Of a DNA stretch of 39,000 nt, positions 11,901 through 22,136 are shown piece by piece. The DNA comes from Hydnum rufescens UP504 (Eukaryota; Basidiomycota; Agaricomycetes; Cantharellales; Hydnaceae): assembly GCA_014904985.1 (NCBI GenBank), contig MU129274.1, positions 1 through 39,000 on the forward strand, written 5' to 3'. Under the pieces are notes generated by a model. The model searched no databases. It saw only the letters and a list, made by a program, of their open reading frames with translations, and had not been told where the DNA came from. Made by a program: the position numbers and the translations under genes. Position 1 is the first letter of the stretch, and every line of letters starts with the position of its first letter.

Positions 11901-12078
11901 GAGTTTTGTAGAAAGAACTTAAACTTGGACGTTACACACTGGTTATGGTGTCTGGAGAGGGATCTATAGAGCGCGTCGGCAATAACGCCGCCCGGTCTTC
12001 AAGCAGATTATCTGACATGTTGAGACCGTTGGCGTTGAGTACTGCGGCCACAGCCGAGGCTCGCGTACTCAACGCCAT
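8967..12078 (-). CDS. YVC1: TRPY/Yvc1-type calcium channel, 22 exons
   Basis: Homologous to fungal TRPY channels, which release Ca2+ across the vacuolar membrane in yeast. Twenty-two exons join in phase into about 625 codons; among them are 12078-11940, 11885-11740, 11675-11588, 11524-11371, 10632-10439, 9350-9117 and 9047-8967. Family blocks in order: SFMWDANHNPADYGENIGR, RFRYRDWDGDASSF, TIFLSSSES, SLWRGDWVQQ, YPKLDPSRLSVPRYQNWF, DVWEFLLYVMGLAYTFE, FFTWKAFGFWNVISLITD, KLITVVDGFKYVGTLQ, SILAIGFAQALYALDAADG, ILLNILISLFASAYDDV, DDAEAEFMAFFAEKTVSM and APDTYVFPAPFNLLEV, then a short C-terminal coiled coil. Six or more membrane helices follow from these. Exon 10 is 11 nt, exon 12 is 5 nt, and the intron at 11283-11234 has a GC donor. 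A second in-frame ATG at 12018 is an alternative start. All phases close, so the gene looks intact. Confidence 0.9.
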
Positions 12079-12092
12079 TGAAAGCCCTAACT
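12019..12092. promoter_or_regulatory. Ultra-short divergent promoter between channel gene and ARPC3
   Basis: The channel gene starts at 12078 or 12018 on the minus strand and ARPC3 at 12093 on the plus strand, leaving 14 or 74 bp between start codons. The two 5' ends must therefore overlap, or each promoter lies inside the other gene's first exon or intron. No TATA box is visible. Confidence 0.55.
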
Positions 12093-12800
12093 ATGCCAGT
12101 ATGTATGTCTCAACGAAAGATTGTGATATAAATTGAACAGCCGGATTCAGGCCTACCACTCCGCCTTTAACGATGACCCCGATGTGCGTTTCGTCGGGAA
12201 CATGTCACTGCTCCCTATCAAGACCAGAATTCGCGGTCCGGCACCTCTACCCTGTGCGTCCATACCCCCATATCGTGTGTTGATTTTTCCTTATCTGTCC
12301 CTATCACTTTAGTCGACGAGAATGCCCCCGATATCATCGATGAAACTCTCGATCTCTTTCGCGCCAATTCGCTCTTCCGCAACTTCGAGATCAAAGGCGG
12401 AGCAGATCGTCTCCTCATCGTTCTCATTCTATTTGTATCCGACTCTCTGCTGAAGATTTCCCAAGCAAAGACTGTTCCGACACAGTTGGAAGCTACAAAA
12501 TCCCTGAATACACTTGCAGTGGACAACTTCCCGTTACCAGGCGAAGCTGGGTTCCCTTTGAATGCTCATTATGCTCCCCCCGCTACCCGAATGGATGGAG
12601 GTGAATTTATCCTACTTGATCGGTTTCCTTGGATATAGTTTACTGACGGGGTTCTAATAGATTATTTGAGAAGCTATCTGGTACAGGTGCGGCAGGAAAC
12701 TGCGGCGCGGCTAGTGGAGCGATTGTACGCGGACGGGAGCGGGAAACCTAGCAAGTGGTGGATGTGCTTCACCAAACGCCGATTCATGAGTAGGAATTAG
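12093..12800 (+). CDS. ARPC3: Arp2/3 complex subunit 3 (p21-Arc)
   Basis: Subunit of the Arp2/3 complex, which nucleates branched actin filaments at endocytic patches. Four exons: 12093-12098 (only ATG CCA), 12151-12253, 12313-12600 and 12661-12800, with introns of 52, 59 and 60 nt. The joined start is M-P-A-Y-H-S as in other ARPC3 proteins. Further family blocks are VRFVGNMSLLPIKTRIRGPAP, DIIDETLDLFRANSLFRNFEI, ADRLLIVLILFVSDSL, NFPLPGEAGFPLNAHYAPPA, RSYLVQVRQETAARLVERLY and the near-invariant KPSKWWMCFTKRRFM close to the stop. Length (about 178 aa) matches the family. The 6-nt coding first exon is forced by phase and by the conserved MPAYHS start. No disruption seen. Confidence 0.95.
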
Positions 12801-13282
12801 AGAACTGTGGAACTCAAAGTAACGGTATCTATTGTCGACGTGTCTCTTTAGCATCGCTGGCTTGTACTTCAAAATGCATAACCCGTTGACAGATGGCCTA
12901 ATAAACCTCGCGAAGAAATCCAAATTATGCTATTTTTGCGGACGCCTGGAGAACTTCAAATCCTCAGTGGGAAACAGCTGATCCTCTACATGTAATCCCG
13001 CCGATGACGATCACAGTCCCTGGATATCTTCCACGACTTGCCAAGACGACATCTAGGAGCATCAGTTGGACCTTCCTTCCGATTGTGATGTTGAAGGCGA
13101 AGTACCATACGACTGGAGTCACCCTCAGTCACATTGGGATCCGATCTGTTCTATTCAACTATAATACCGTGTATTGTCCGGTTTACATCATGCATCAGAA
13201 CGATAATGTGTAATTCTCAAATTTGATAGGACGGCTCAGCGTAACACAAAGCAGAGCATAACTCATCCCAATGCTAATTTAT
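12801..13282. other. Convergent intergenic region, no supported gene
   Basis: Lies between the 3' ends of ARPC3 and the thioesterase gene. A plus ORF at 13004-13213 has no recognisable feature and is probably 3' sequence. Confidence 0.5.
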
Positions 13283-14271
13283 TTACAATTTAGCAGTTGC
13301 TGTGGGCATCTTCGCTTTTGGGGGGAGAGCTGAATCCTGCATGGGATCTACTTGGATGTGCTTGCAATCCATAAGTAGAATAGACTTATCGGCGTCCCAA
13401 ATCTGTGACAATATCGAACGAAAGGTCAAACGAAGATAGAGGAGCCACAGGAAGAACAAGACCTTACCTCCCCACGCGTATGCGCAGGAGACGTCCCCAC
13501 AGACGTAGAATATCCTATTAGTTTCAGATTCGTCCCCCTTGTCGAGAAAAGAAATTAGTTGAGGAAATTCGTCTTGAATCCAAATCGTGCACTGACAATG
13601 GGGCCGGCCGGAAAAATGAGACATTTAGGCATACAGAAACACGCGGTGGGCCTTCCAAGCAAACTAGTGCGGCGGTCGTGACACTGCATCAACGATATCG
13701 AATTAACCCGGTGCCGCGAACGAAGTAGTGCAGTCAATCGAACATACCTATCCAGTAGATAAGCCGCACAGGCCTTGTGTGTAAGAGAACACGGCGTCAT
13801 GATTTTGCATGAATAGCGACACTCAAAGGAGAAACCACGCACCCCATGCATAATCCCAAACTTGTTGCACATATCTATAGCCAAACGGATTAATCCAAGT
13901 CGCAACGCGCAGCGGCCCAATCTCACAGATGCTTCACCTTCGTTCACAGTCATCGTCGCCACAAAGGTCATGCGGGGATTCTTCACCCTGTCACCTGGAG
14001 CCAGAGCTTTGTCTTCCTCGTCTCCGAGGATAATATCCGTCGTATGGAGGAAGCTCCCGGCCTGGTGGACGCCAAAATACGGACCATTGCGCACAAAGCT
14101 GTCGAAGGTGAGCATAGCACCCCGGATCCGCTCGATGTCATCGTTAGTATTAATGATGGACAAGTCAGATACTATGTCCCCCTTTTTGAGTCCTGGCTTG
14201 ATACCAGGTGTGCGGTTTGGGTCGAACTTGTTGGGAGCCATTCTGAACAGGGAACGGGTGAGGGAAAACAC
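13283..14271 (-). CDS. Hotdog-fold acyl-CoA thioesterase-like protein (PaaI type)
   Basis: Likely hydrolyses an acyl-CoA thioester; the substrate cannot be read from the sequence. Exon 1 runs from 14271 (or an in-frame ATG at 14241, MAPNKFDPNRT) to 13843 and ends DMCNKFGIMHG. Exon 2 (13773-13748) continues ACAAYLLD, together giving the HG-containing active-site helix of the PaaI-like hotdog family. The 3' part reads GTNLKLIGYSTSVGTSPAHT then RGEIWDADKSILL, the usual last strands, across an intron at 13467-13403, and ends KMPTATAKL. The middle exon (about 13680-13530) is not resolved: several acceptors are possible and the frame shifts, so either an intron was missed or the copy is damaged. 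It is convergent with ARPC3. Confidence 0.72.
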
Positions 14272-15929
14272 ACGATTGAACCATTATGTAGGGTGTGGCC
14301 TGAGAGACGGTGTTGGAGCCACGATATTCTGAGTCGGATCTACTGCACATTGGGATGAAAATAAAAGGTGTGAGGTATTATCTCCGCCAGAGTCGCTGAA
14401 TTCATAAGAGCTGCAGGCTGAGTTCAACTTTCAATTCAACACTGTTTATTCAAGTCGGTGGTTGGAAAGCAGGCGGGAAGAGCACGATTGGAGAGAATAC
14501 AGAAACTGAATAATCTGTCGTGCATTGCTATTGTTCGCTTTCCCTCTTGACCTCGTTGTAGCCCAAAGCCATTTTCTTGTTATGGAAACCCCACGCGTAG
14601 AAAATTGGATATAGGGAACCATCCTAAGCTAGATATCCGGGGGCGCGCCCACACTGGCCTTTTTAAATTGAAGACGGGTCTTGTTGGTCTTAGAAGAATT
14701 GCCCAAGGGTGCACACCACACCCATACCGTCCGACTCAAATTTCCTGTCAGTGAATACGTGCGTTCATCCACGGGGCTGAGTTTACCCTTGTGCAATGTC
14801 GGCGGTCTCGAAGTAAGTCTCTTCGTTATGGGGTTTTTGGTACTTGAACCCCCTAACGAAGGCCCTAATACTTTAGATCGACTGGCTGCACTATCGGATA
14901 TGGGACGTCCTCCTACGTTTGTTATATTGTCAGTTGGCCAACCGCAGTCAATAACAGATATAAAACTTGGATGTCACTGTGGGACGTGGGACAGATTCCT
15001 CTCACCTGTACTTGTTTGGAAAATCATCAGGGGTTCACGGTGACGGCTTCCTGGATGCGAATCACCCCTCAGTATCTCTGTCAGTCCCCGCGCTCAAAAT
15101 TTACCTTCGATTTCATCTCCATAGCCATCGGAATCGAATTTATTATCTATCTGTAGAGATTTTGTTTGAGTCCTTCACCTTTGTACACCTCCGGCCTCAT
15201 TCTGAGCTCCAAAGCTGGAATCCACTAGGGGGGATATGTGTGTGTGTGTGTGTGTGTATTGCGAGGATGAATATTTTATTCATTTAAGATCTTTTGTGCA
15301 TTAAATGGCTGCTTTGACAATTTGAGTAAGAGCAATATCGACGACAACGAGGATTATTGAATTAGCCCTAAGGTTCTAAATCTATCTGATGTTGGAGTTC
15401 CGTCGCAAACGTGAGAATGCGCTATACCATCCGCCCTTGGCGCCTTTCGGGAGCAGCCTGTTTGCGGTCTATAAATCGAGATTTACACACACACCATCTT
15501 ACTCCGACTGTTGAGCTTGCGCCGATGACTAAATGTAATTATATAAAGCTGGTGCTTATTCAGCTTGATAGCCTGCCGAGTGCCGGTGGGAACTGCCGTA
15601 CCTAACACTCTCTCAGAGCATTCATCTTGTTTCCCACCGCAATCCACATTTCCGTCCTGGCTAGAAGCGCCTTGGGTCTCACAAGCCCACTTACCTCTAC
15701 GACATAGTATGTGACCTGTGTCAATAATTTCTGCATTATTGCAGACTTGAGATCCCGGTTTCTGAAGCTCCAGGAGGATTGGGTCTCTAGATCGAGCACT
15801 AAATTTCCCCTGTGATCTGCGAAGATCCGAAGAGGTCAGCACAATTAAGACAGGCGGATATCACTTGAGCTTACGAAGCCCAGTTGACGCATTTTCGTCA
15901 CTGGATCCCGGTATAGACGGTTTTCCTTC
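14272..15929. other. Region without a confident gene
   Basis: Plus-strand fragments are open (14681-15043, beginning about LVLEELPKGAHHTHTVRLKF with a consensus donor GTAAGT near 14812, and 14971-15156 ending in hydrophobic FDFISIAIGIEFIIYL), which may be exons of one unrecognised gene. I could not join them convincingly. A (TG)n run lies at 15237-15257. The part before 15930 must hold the promoter of the GTP cyclohydrolase gene. Confidence 0.35.
15237..15257 (+). repeat. (TG)10 microsatellite
   Basis: Twenty-one bases of alternating TG in a CpG-bearing intergenic region. Confidence 0.95.
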
Positions 15930-17063
15930 ATGTCCCCGACCCATGTTCCAGGATATCTCTCTTCACAAATCACGCCCAAATCCCCATCCATACCTCCATG
16001 GCCCCGCCCAACTGAACTCATTGTACAATGCAAAGCACGGACTCGAGTACCCACGCCCCATGGCCCGGTGTTCCTCCATATTTATCACAACAACTGGGAT
16101 TCAAAAGAGCACTTAGTTGTAGTTATTGATCCCGCTCAACTAGACGAAAACGCCCCTCCACAGGAATTTATTCGTAGTAGAAGTCTAGATGCGAGGTGGC
16201 ACGATGAGGAAACCGACATGGATCGAATTGTTCGGGGAGCGTACGTCGGTCGGCTATCATCCACAAGGGCCGCACCTTCCAGGCCACATACCCCTTCCTC
16301 GCCCTCTCCTCTCGAATCATCAACGTCTGATATCCTGGACAGTGTGCCGGTTCCGATCGTGCGAATACATTCGGAATGCTTCACCGGGGAGACCATAGGA
16401 AGCATGCGATGCGATTGTGGTGAGCAGCTCGACGAAGCCATTAGGTACATATCGCACCCCCAACCCTCCCCCCGGACGCCCGAGCGTCTCGTTCCAGGCC
16501 GTGGGGCCGTAATATACCTTCGCCAAGAAGGCCGCGGAATCGGCCTCTTAGAGAAAATACGTGCCTACAATTTACAAGACATGGGATATGATACGGTCGC
16601 AGCCAATCTAATGCTTGGGCACGGCGCAGACGAACGAGGCTATGAAATTGCTGCTGCCATTATGCGCGATCTCGGCCTTGACACAGAAGTCAGACTTCTC
16701 ACGAATAATCCAGAGAAGATGGAAGCCCTTAGGAAGGAGGGCATTATTGTGAAGGAGAGACTACCAATGGTACCGCGGTCGTGGTCTGACCATGCAAATG
16801 GGACCGGACGTCTAGGAGGAGGATTGCGAAAACCTGGAGCAACAATGATTGGCGGGGGTGCAGCGCGAGGTGCCGATTTAGAGAAATATCTTCGGACCAA
16901 GGTCCAGCGCATGGGCCATTTATTGGAACTCCCGACGCCAGCACACCCACAGCCTACGCACGACATTGTCCTCCCGACCGCACCCTCAGCCTTCGTTAAG
17001 ATGACTTTGTCTCCCGTCTCAGGACTCACACCGTTGCCAACACGGACCCAACGTGAGCCATAA
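15930..17063 (+). CDS. RIB1: GTP cyclohydrolase II, riboflavin biosynthesis
   Basis: Catalyses the first step of riboflavin synthesis, opening GTP to the diaminopyrimidine phosphate with loss of formate and pyrophosphate; Zn2+ and Mg2+ dependent, cytosolic. The frame is intronless, 377 codons. The N-terminal family block is at residues 34-66 (CKARTRVPTPHG, HIYHNNWDSKEHL). The zinc site is Cys150, Cys161 and Cys163 (HSECFTGETIGSMRCDCGEQ). RQEGRGIGLLEKIRAYNLQD lies at 198-217, GYDTVAANLMLGHGADERGY at 219-238, and LLTNNPEKMEAL at 256-267. A Ser/Pro-rich insert (about 112-135) and a smaller one (about 174-190) interrupt the domain, as in some fungal enzymes. The tail after about residue 275 is low complexity. 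The ATG at 15930 fits; an upstream exon cannot be excluded. It appears intact and functional. Confidence 0.93.
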   Translation: MSPTHVPGYLSSQITPKSPSIPPWPRPTELIVQCKARTRVPTPHGPVFLHIYHNNWDSKEHLVVVIDPAQLDENAPPQEFIRSRSLDARWHDEETDMDRIVRGAYVGRLSSTRAAPSRPHTPSSPSPLESSTSDILDSVPVPIVRIHSECFTGETIGSMRCDCGEQLDEAIRYISHPQPSPRTPERLVPGRGAVIYLRQEGRGIGLLEKIRAYNLQDMGYDTVAANLMLGHGADERGYEIAAAIMRDLGLDTEVRLLTNNPEKMEALRKEGIIVKERLPMVPRSWSDHANGTGRLGGGLRKPGATMIGGGAARGADLEKYLRTKVQRMGHLLELPTPAHPQPTHDIVLPTAPSAFVKMTLSPVSGLTPLPTRTQREP

Positions 17064-17235
17064 TGTATCCTGTGCAGTACGATAAAGCCAAGTGTAATCC
17101 ACCTATGCATTAGTCGAACTAAATAGGAACTTGGGAGATTCTGTTTTCGGGTACAGCCGTCATAATAAGGTGGTGCTCCACACTCGATCTTCAACTCCAC
17201 CCTGGTAGCTCCCTGGTTCCCTCGCGAGGGTTAAT

Positions 17236-18130
17236 ATGTCGTCTGATGTGAATGTCGTCGACTTGCGAGGCGGGGTTCCCCTAGCAGAGCCCAGCCGTGG
17301 GCGAACTACTACTAGGCATTCTCTAAAGAAGAAGCCTCCTACAGTCGAAATTCGACAGCGCCGAGCAGATGGCACCGTCTCATCGGTCCAGCCCCCTTCC
17401 CCCGTATCGATTCTCCAACGTCCTGGGCAGACTTACGCACATACGGGTCCATCGACCCCTCCGCAGCCACAATCGTATTCCCAATCGCAACCGCAGCCGC
17501 AACCGCGTGAACAAGTCTTACATGTTGCAAGGGGACATCCATTGATCATTGTGGATGAACGGCGCGATCCAAACACACCGCTCCCCATCATCATTCGCAA
17601 CGGGAAGGTCGTTTCTGGTGACGCTCGCCACATGGTGGATTTGCAAAGCCATAATATTATTCAGACCATCGTTCGGTCTGAGGACGGTGGAAGCGTGTAC
17701 CGAAACGATGGCACCGTGGCCCGGACACCGAAGCCACGGACGCAGAGCGTCAGCGACCCTAAGAGTGTCTCGCACGCAGATCCACCGCTCAAGAGGAGTG
17801 GGACGTGGGGCCATTCGCAACCAAAAGAGCCCCCATTTCTGCATCCTCCCCACCGTACACGTTCAAATTTGCATGGGTAAGGCAGTTTTTTCATCATCGT
17901 GTGTAGAGGTGAGATCTGGCTAAGATTAAGGGATGGTGTTTGCCATCAGTCTAAGGGATATTTGGTTGGGCTGGCTGTCGGGGGCGCGGGACCGAATGGA
18001 ACGGGGTCGTGTGGAGAGGGAAAACGCCAAACGCGAACGGGCGATCGAGAGGGAAAATCGCAAACGAGATTTCAAGAATAATATGCGTATGTTCAAGAGT
18101 GGAAGGAAGAACGCGCCGTTAGTGTATTAG
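17236..18130 (+). CDS. Unknown two-exon protein, disordered with charged C-terminus
   Basis: Exon 1 is 17236-17876; a GTAAGG donor and CTAAG acceptor define a 79-nt intron (17877-17955); exon 2 is 17956-18130. The joined product is about 271 aa. The first half is low complexity (SQSQPQPQPRE, SPVSILQRP); the middle has an ordered-looking stretch HPLIIVDERRDPNTPLPIIIR and VSGDARHMVDLQSHNIIQTIV. The new C-terminus reads DIWLGWLSGARDRMERGRVE and continues as a strongly basic/acidic helix ending KSGRKNAPLVY. I do not recognise the family; nuclear or cytosolic is likely since no signal peptide or membrane segment is present. Splicing is inferred from signals and because it extends the frame by 57 codons. 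Confidence 0.55.
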
Positions 18131-18252
18131 GCAGTTGCAGGAATGAACACGGGCAAGGTAAGCGCTGAAAAATCCCTCTTGTTCATACGAAATTTCCTAA
18201 CTCCCGGATCAGATACCCAGGATCCAGGATATCCAATGAATAATGGATCATC

Positions 18253-18654
18253 ATGAGCCAATGTAATAAGATGCTACAGGATACTGAACTCGGAGTGCAG
18301 TTGTTAATGAATTTTACTACCTTCCTGGACGCTCTTGGCGTCTTTGACAGTCTGGAGCTCGTGAGAATTGATGATAACCGATGGTTTGCTCGTCTCATCG
18401 CGTCAGCTCGTCTGGCGCAGTGGGGGTGCACTATGCTTGATGAAGAGACTCTGCAACAAGCTCGAGCAACGAAACCAGGCAAGGGCCACAGTAACTTCCT
18501 CCCAGAACTTGAAGGAGCAAGAATAAATACCGTCTGTGGTTCGATGGTATGCCAACGCTCTTCTACACCGATGAGAGCAACTATAGTGCGATCGAATTAT
18601 TTCTATTTCTGCGCAACGTCTGGCCGGAATACGCCGAGTTGCAAGGTTGTTGCC
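18253..18654 (+). CDS. Unrecognised open frame upstream of GEMIN2
   Basis: The frame beginning MSQCNKMLQDTELGVQLL runs without stop into the GEMIN2 start. Near 18525 a second frame takes over with plausible coding text (YRLWFDGMPTLFYTDESNYS), as if a small gene had a frameshift or a missed intron. No domain is recognised. It could also be chance openness in a CpG-rich region or the 5' leader of GEMIN2. Confidence 0.25.
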
Positions 18655-20119
18655 ATGTACAGCAAAAAACGCAAGCGCGGGGTCGATCCTTACGCTATAG
18701 AGAGTCAGACTACAATACTGCCGGTGGCGGACTCTCTTCCACCTGATGGAATTCCCACCGATGGGGCAGAATATTTGTACTCTGTTCGGTGAGCAACATT
18801 TTTGACCCCACAAGTCAAAGCTTGACTTCCGTATGCCTGCAAGCAATATAACTGACATCCAGTACGTTCATTTAGACTGGACGCAGCAATGTTGCCCCTT
18901 TCATCTAGAGCAACAAATCCATTTGACTTGATGCAGCCTGTGCCCAGCAAACCCCAAGGTCCTCAGCCTAAATCAGGTCGTCATCCCTATCTTCCTTCTG
19001 AGGAATGGAGGGTGTCTTTTTGCCGACGTTTTTCTCTCTTTAGAGATGTGCGTCGTGTCTTGTGATCTCTTCGTATTCGGATGGCACTGAGACCATATAA
19101 TAGAATGTCAGAACCGCTCAGTTAAGTCCGGAAAGCGTGGCTGCTGCCCGGAAATTCAAGCTCCCTGGTCCGAAAGACCGACCTGGCTGGCGTAGATTCA
19201 TTCATCCCCTCCCAAATGCGTCCACTCACACTGATGTCAAGATTGCCGATACCGTGCCTACCACTATCGAACCCAGTCCTTCTCATGCGAAGTTGACTGC
19301 AGAGGATCTTAACTTCGATGATGCTTCAAGCGATGAAGGCGATATTAATGCAGTGGCACCGTTAATACATATCACTGGCTTCCAGGATCATACCAAACCA
19401 GTGGACAGCAACGAAGAAGAACTCGATGAAGATAAGGGTGAGGGTGACGAAAGTGCATCAGAGGAGGGATGTTCATCAGCCAGTTATTCGATCGATGACG
19501 AAAATGAAGTGCCAGACTTGGAGTTACCCACCTTGGCCCTCATGAGACGGTTAGATCAGGTACGTACTCACGCTTCAGATTAAGCATCGTATCACTTCAC
19601 ATTGGTTCATCATAGGAAAATATTGTGCAAATTGTCATGCATTATTATCATTGGCTGGCATCATCCATCGACAATCCCGGGAAACCACTCGACATTGGAG
19701 CTCCAATGGAGGACACGACGGACCCCAGTATCGCTCTTAGTCGAGTAGATGCTCGGTGGCTTTTTTACCTTCTTGCACACCTCGACAGTGATCTCACAGG
19801 CGCCAAAGAGATGAGCCTACTCCGATCCTTGGCACGCGTGTGCGTATCCCTTGTCCGGAAGTCCCTTGATCATCTGCCTGAGCGCTGCAAAAGTCAGGCG
19901 GCCGACGACGATAACAATGGAGGAGAGGAAGGCGAAATCAATGATGAAGATAATGCTATGGGCGAGGACCTCCAGGCCGGGAGAACTGGTTGTTGGATGG
20001 TTCTTGTCGCCGTCATTTCTGTGTGGGGTCAGATCGATCTATGGCTCGAGGCAAATGCGCGACTGCATGGCTCATTCCATCATGGAGAATCTGTTGATAC
20101 CTCTAATTACGAATTTTGA
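18655..20119 (+). CDS. GEMIN2: Gemin2/Brr1-type snRNP assembly factor
   Basis: Gemin2 holds the Sm protein pentamer during spliceosomal snRNP assembly together with SMN. Four exons join in phase: 18655-18788, 18876-19047, 19104-19559 and 19616-20119 (introns 87, 56 and 56 nt), about 421 aa. Family landmarks are KKRKRGVDPYAI near the start, PPDGIPTDGAEYLYSVR across the first splice site, PYLPSEEWRVSFCRRFSLF, SVAAARKFKLPGPKDRPGWR, LALMRRLDQENIVQIVMHYY, LSRVDARWLFYLLAHLDSDL, MSLLRSLARVCVSLVRKSL and GCWMVLVAVISVWGQIDLW near the end. Two acidic, low-complexity inserts (about 19400-19500 and 19905-19970) lengthen it. The ATG at 18655 is chosen because the family block begins right after it. Appears intact. 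Confidence 0.85.
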
Positions 20120-20189
20120 AGGTTGGTTTTCTTCACCGCCGAATTGCGTGGTCTCAAGTTCAGATAATTTGTCTTGAAATCATAGTGGT

Positions 20190-20432
20190 CATCATTGGAC
20201 TTCTCTCGTCTATCGGAACCCAGAGGATCCCACTGCTGATGAAATCGATCTGAGACGAATATATTCTCTCCAAACCCTGCCTCCACAAGATACCTTGTTC
20301 GACAGTGCAAATTCTCCCGCCAGTGAATTCGTCTCGGCGATGATGAGTACACATTGGGTCTCCAATGCCTTCACGTCCCCGCTGCTCAAGAAAATATCCT
20401 TGTTCAGACCTTACTTCTGCACGGACATATGA
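20190..20432 (+). CDS. Unrecognised exon-like fragment
   Basis: An 81-codon open stretch with coding-like text (HHWTSLVYRNPEDPTADEID, FVSAMMSTHWVSNAFTSPLL), no ATG at its beginning and a possible acceptor (ATCATAG) just before it. Downstream frames to about 20900 are open in pieces (contains CNAVYEILTTDLEARESRRQ, then two CxxC-like cysteines) but do not join cleanly. Either a multi-exon gene I cannot identify or a decayed one. The remainder up to 21324 shows nothing. Confidence 0.3.
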   Translation, partial: HHWTSLVYRNPEDPTADEIDLRRIYSLQTLPPQDTLFDSANSPASEFVSAMMSTHWVSNAFTSPLLKKISLFRPYFCTDI

Positions 20433-21324
20433 GCAAATATGCTCATGGGAGCAGCGTTTTATGACTCCATCTGTGAAGTAACGCCGTGGCGGCTGGTCGA
20501 GCGCGGTCAAACCTTGATTGCCGTCAAACCCTGGTTGGCCGCTCTTGGGCTTGGTGTACTCCTTTCATGCCGCCAACTCTGCGGAAATGTGACTGGAAGT
20601 TTGCTACGTGTAACGCAGTGTACGAAATTTTGACGACGGATTTGGAAGCACGGGAGTCCCGTCGACAGGGACTTGCGGACTCTACCTCGGTCGAGCGCTA
20701 CTTGGGTGTCGGTAGATTTAGCAAAGCTTTGTTCAAGCAAAGGGGGAAATTGAGCGTTCCAAATCATCTGTGCCGTTATTGCCGGCGAATCTGGGGAAAT
20801 ACAAGACCAGACAAAACTGAAGAGAAATCACCCAGCCTGCGACTTATTCTGCCGCAACATTCGTGTTCCCTGAAGGTGCGCCAATCATGGTATCTCTCAT
20901 GAGCTGCCGGAAATGTTTCTCTTAACAATGCACCGCTCGCGATTGCTGCCGTAGGCTTGTTCAGCAAAACGAGTATCCCCCAAGTCTAGAGATAGCGCAC
21001 TCCCTTGGTGCCGTTGATCGCCTCCCCTTGCTCTGACGCTGAATCGAGAAGGCATATGTAGTAATGCTGTCAATATTGACGAGCCGACATCTCTCTCGCG
21101 ATCCACTTCATGGGCAAGGTGGTGACGCCACGACTATTGGTGTGGAATCACCGCCTCGCTGACCCCACTCTGCGATGCGGGCCAAGGCTAACAAGTTTTA
21201 ATGGGATGGTGCCTTTTCCCTTTGCGGGATGGAATCGCATATTACCCTGAGAACCCCGTGCGGTGTGAAGCTCGCATGACGAAATTGTCATATTCAAGCC
21301 TCCCCTAGCCGACGAACCACCACC

Positions 21325-22136
21325 ATGTCCCTCGTCGAACTCCCAAACGGCAGTAAGCTATACGTCGAAAGTAGAGGACTCGCCACTGCCCATGCAATCG
21401 TATTTGTACATAGTGTGGGGGCCGACCGCAGAATGTGGGACCCTCTCCTTGACGTGAAGCCCAACGAACTCAATCGAAATTCCGGATCATCCTGTACGAC
21501 TGTGCCGGTTCAGGTCTCTCTCCTATCGTGAACATACCCCTGTCAGTCGAGTCCCATGCACAAGATCTCGATCTTCTCATTAGACATCTCAACCTGGAGA
21601 GTCCATCCATCGTGGGGCACAGTCTAGGTTCATTCGTCAGTGCCGAGTACGCGGTTGGAGATCAAGGAAGCATCAGTCAACTATTGTTGATCAGTTCACT
21701 GCTCTCACCCCGCGCCAAGCCAGCCCGCGCAGCTCAGAAAAAGACAGTGGCCAAGATTAGAGAAGCCCAGTCAGTCGAGCCCGTGGTTGAATCCTCGATA
21801 CAGGCTCTCGTTGGGCAACCAAGCACAAATGCGTTAGCACTGTCATATAGTTGCGTGTTGATGCTCGCACAGTCGCCAGATGGGTATGCCTCAAATCTGG
21901 CAGCATCGTCCGACTTTGACGAACACATCGAGGTGGAGAAGCTGGAAATTCCGGTACTGGTCATCAATGGGGGCCGCGACTTTATAGCAGGAGATGGCAG
22001 TAGGCTTTCCCAGGCGATTAGAGGGTGAAAGTGGGAAGTCGTGGCTGATGTTGGTCATTATGTGCCTATTGAGGCACCTGAAGCAGTGGCGAAGCATCTA
22101 TTAGCCTTTCTGTACCAATCCTTGCCCAGATACTAG
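21325..22136 (+). pseudogene. Broken alpha/beta hydrolase
   Basis: Resembles small alpha/beta hydrolases of the 3-oxoadipate enol-lactonase/esterase kind. It starts MSLVELPNGSKLYVESRG, with the oxyanion-type block IVFVHSVGADRRMWDPLL. Around 21450-21480 the frame shifts, and family text resumes as FRIILYDCAGSGLSP. The nucleophile elbow is GHSLGS (21616-21633) and the acid is in INGGRDF (about 21965-21985). A TGA at 22026-22028 then stops the frame; in the same frame beyond it lies VADVGHYVPIEAPEAVAKHL, which contains the expected catalytic His, ending at TAG 22134-22136. Frameshift plus stop before the His make this a pseudogene, unless two sequencing errors occurred. No intron explains either break. 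Confidence 0.8.
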
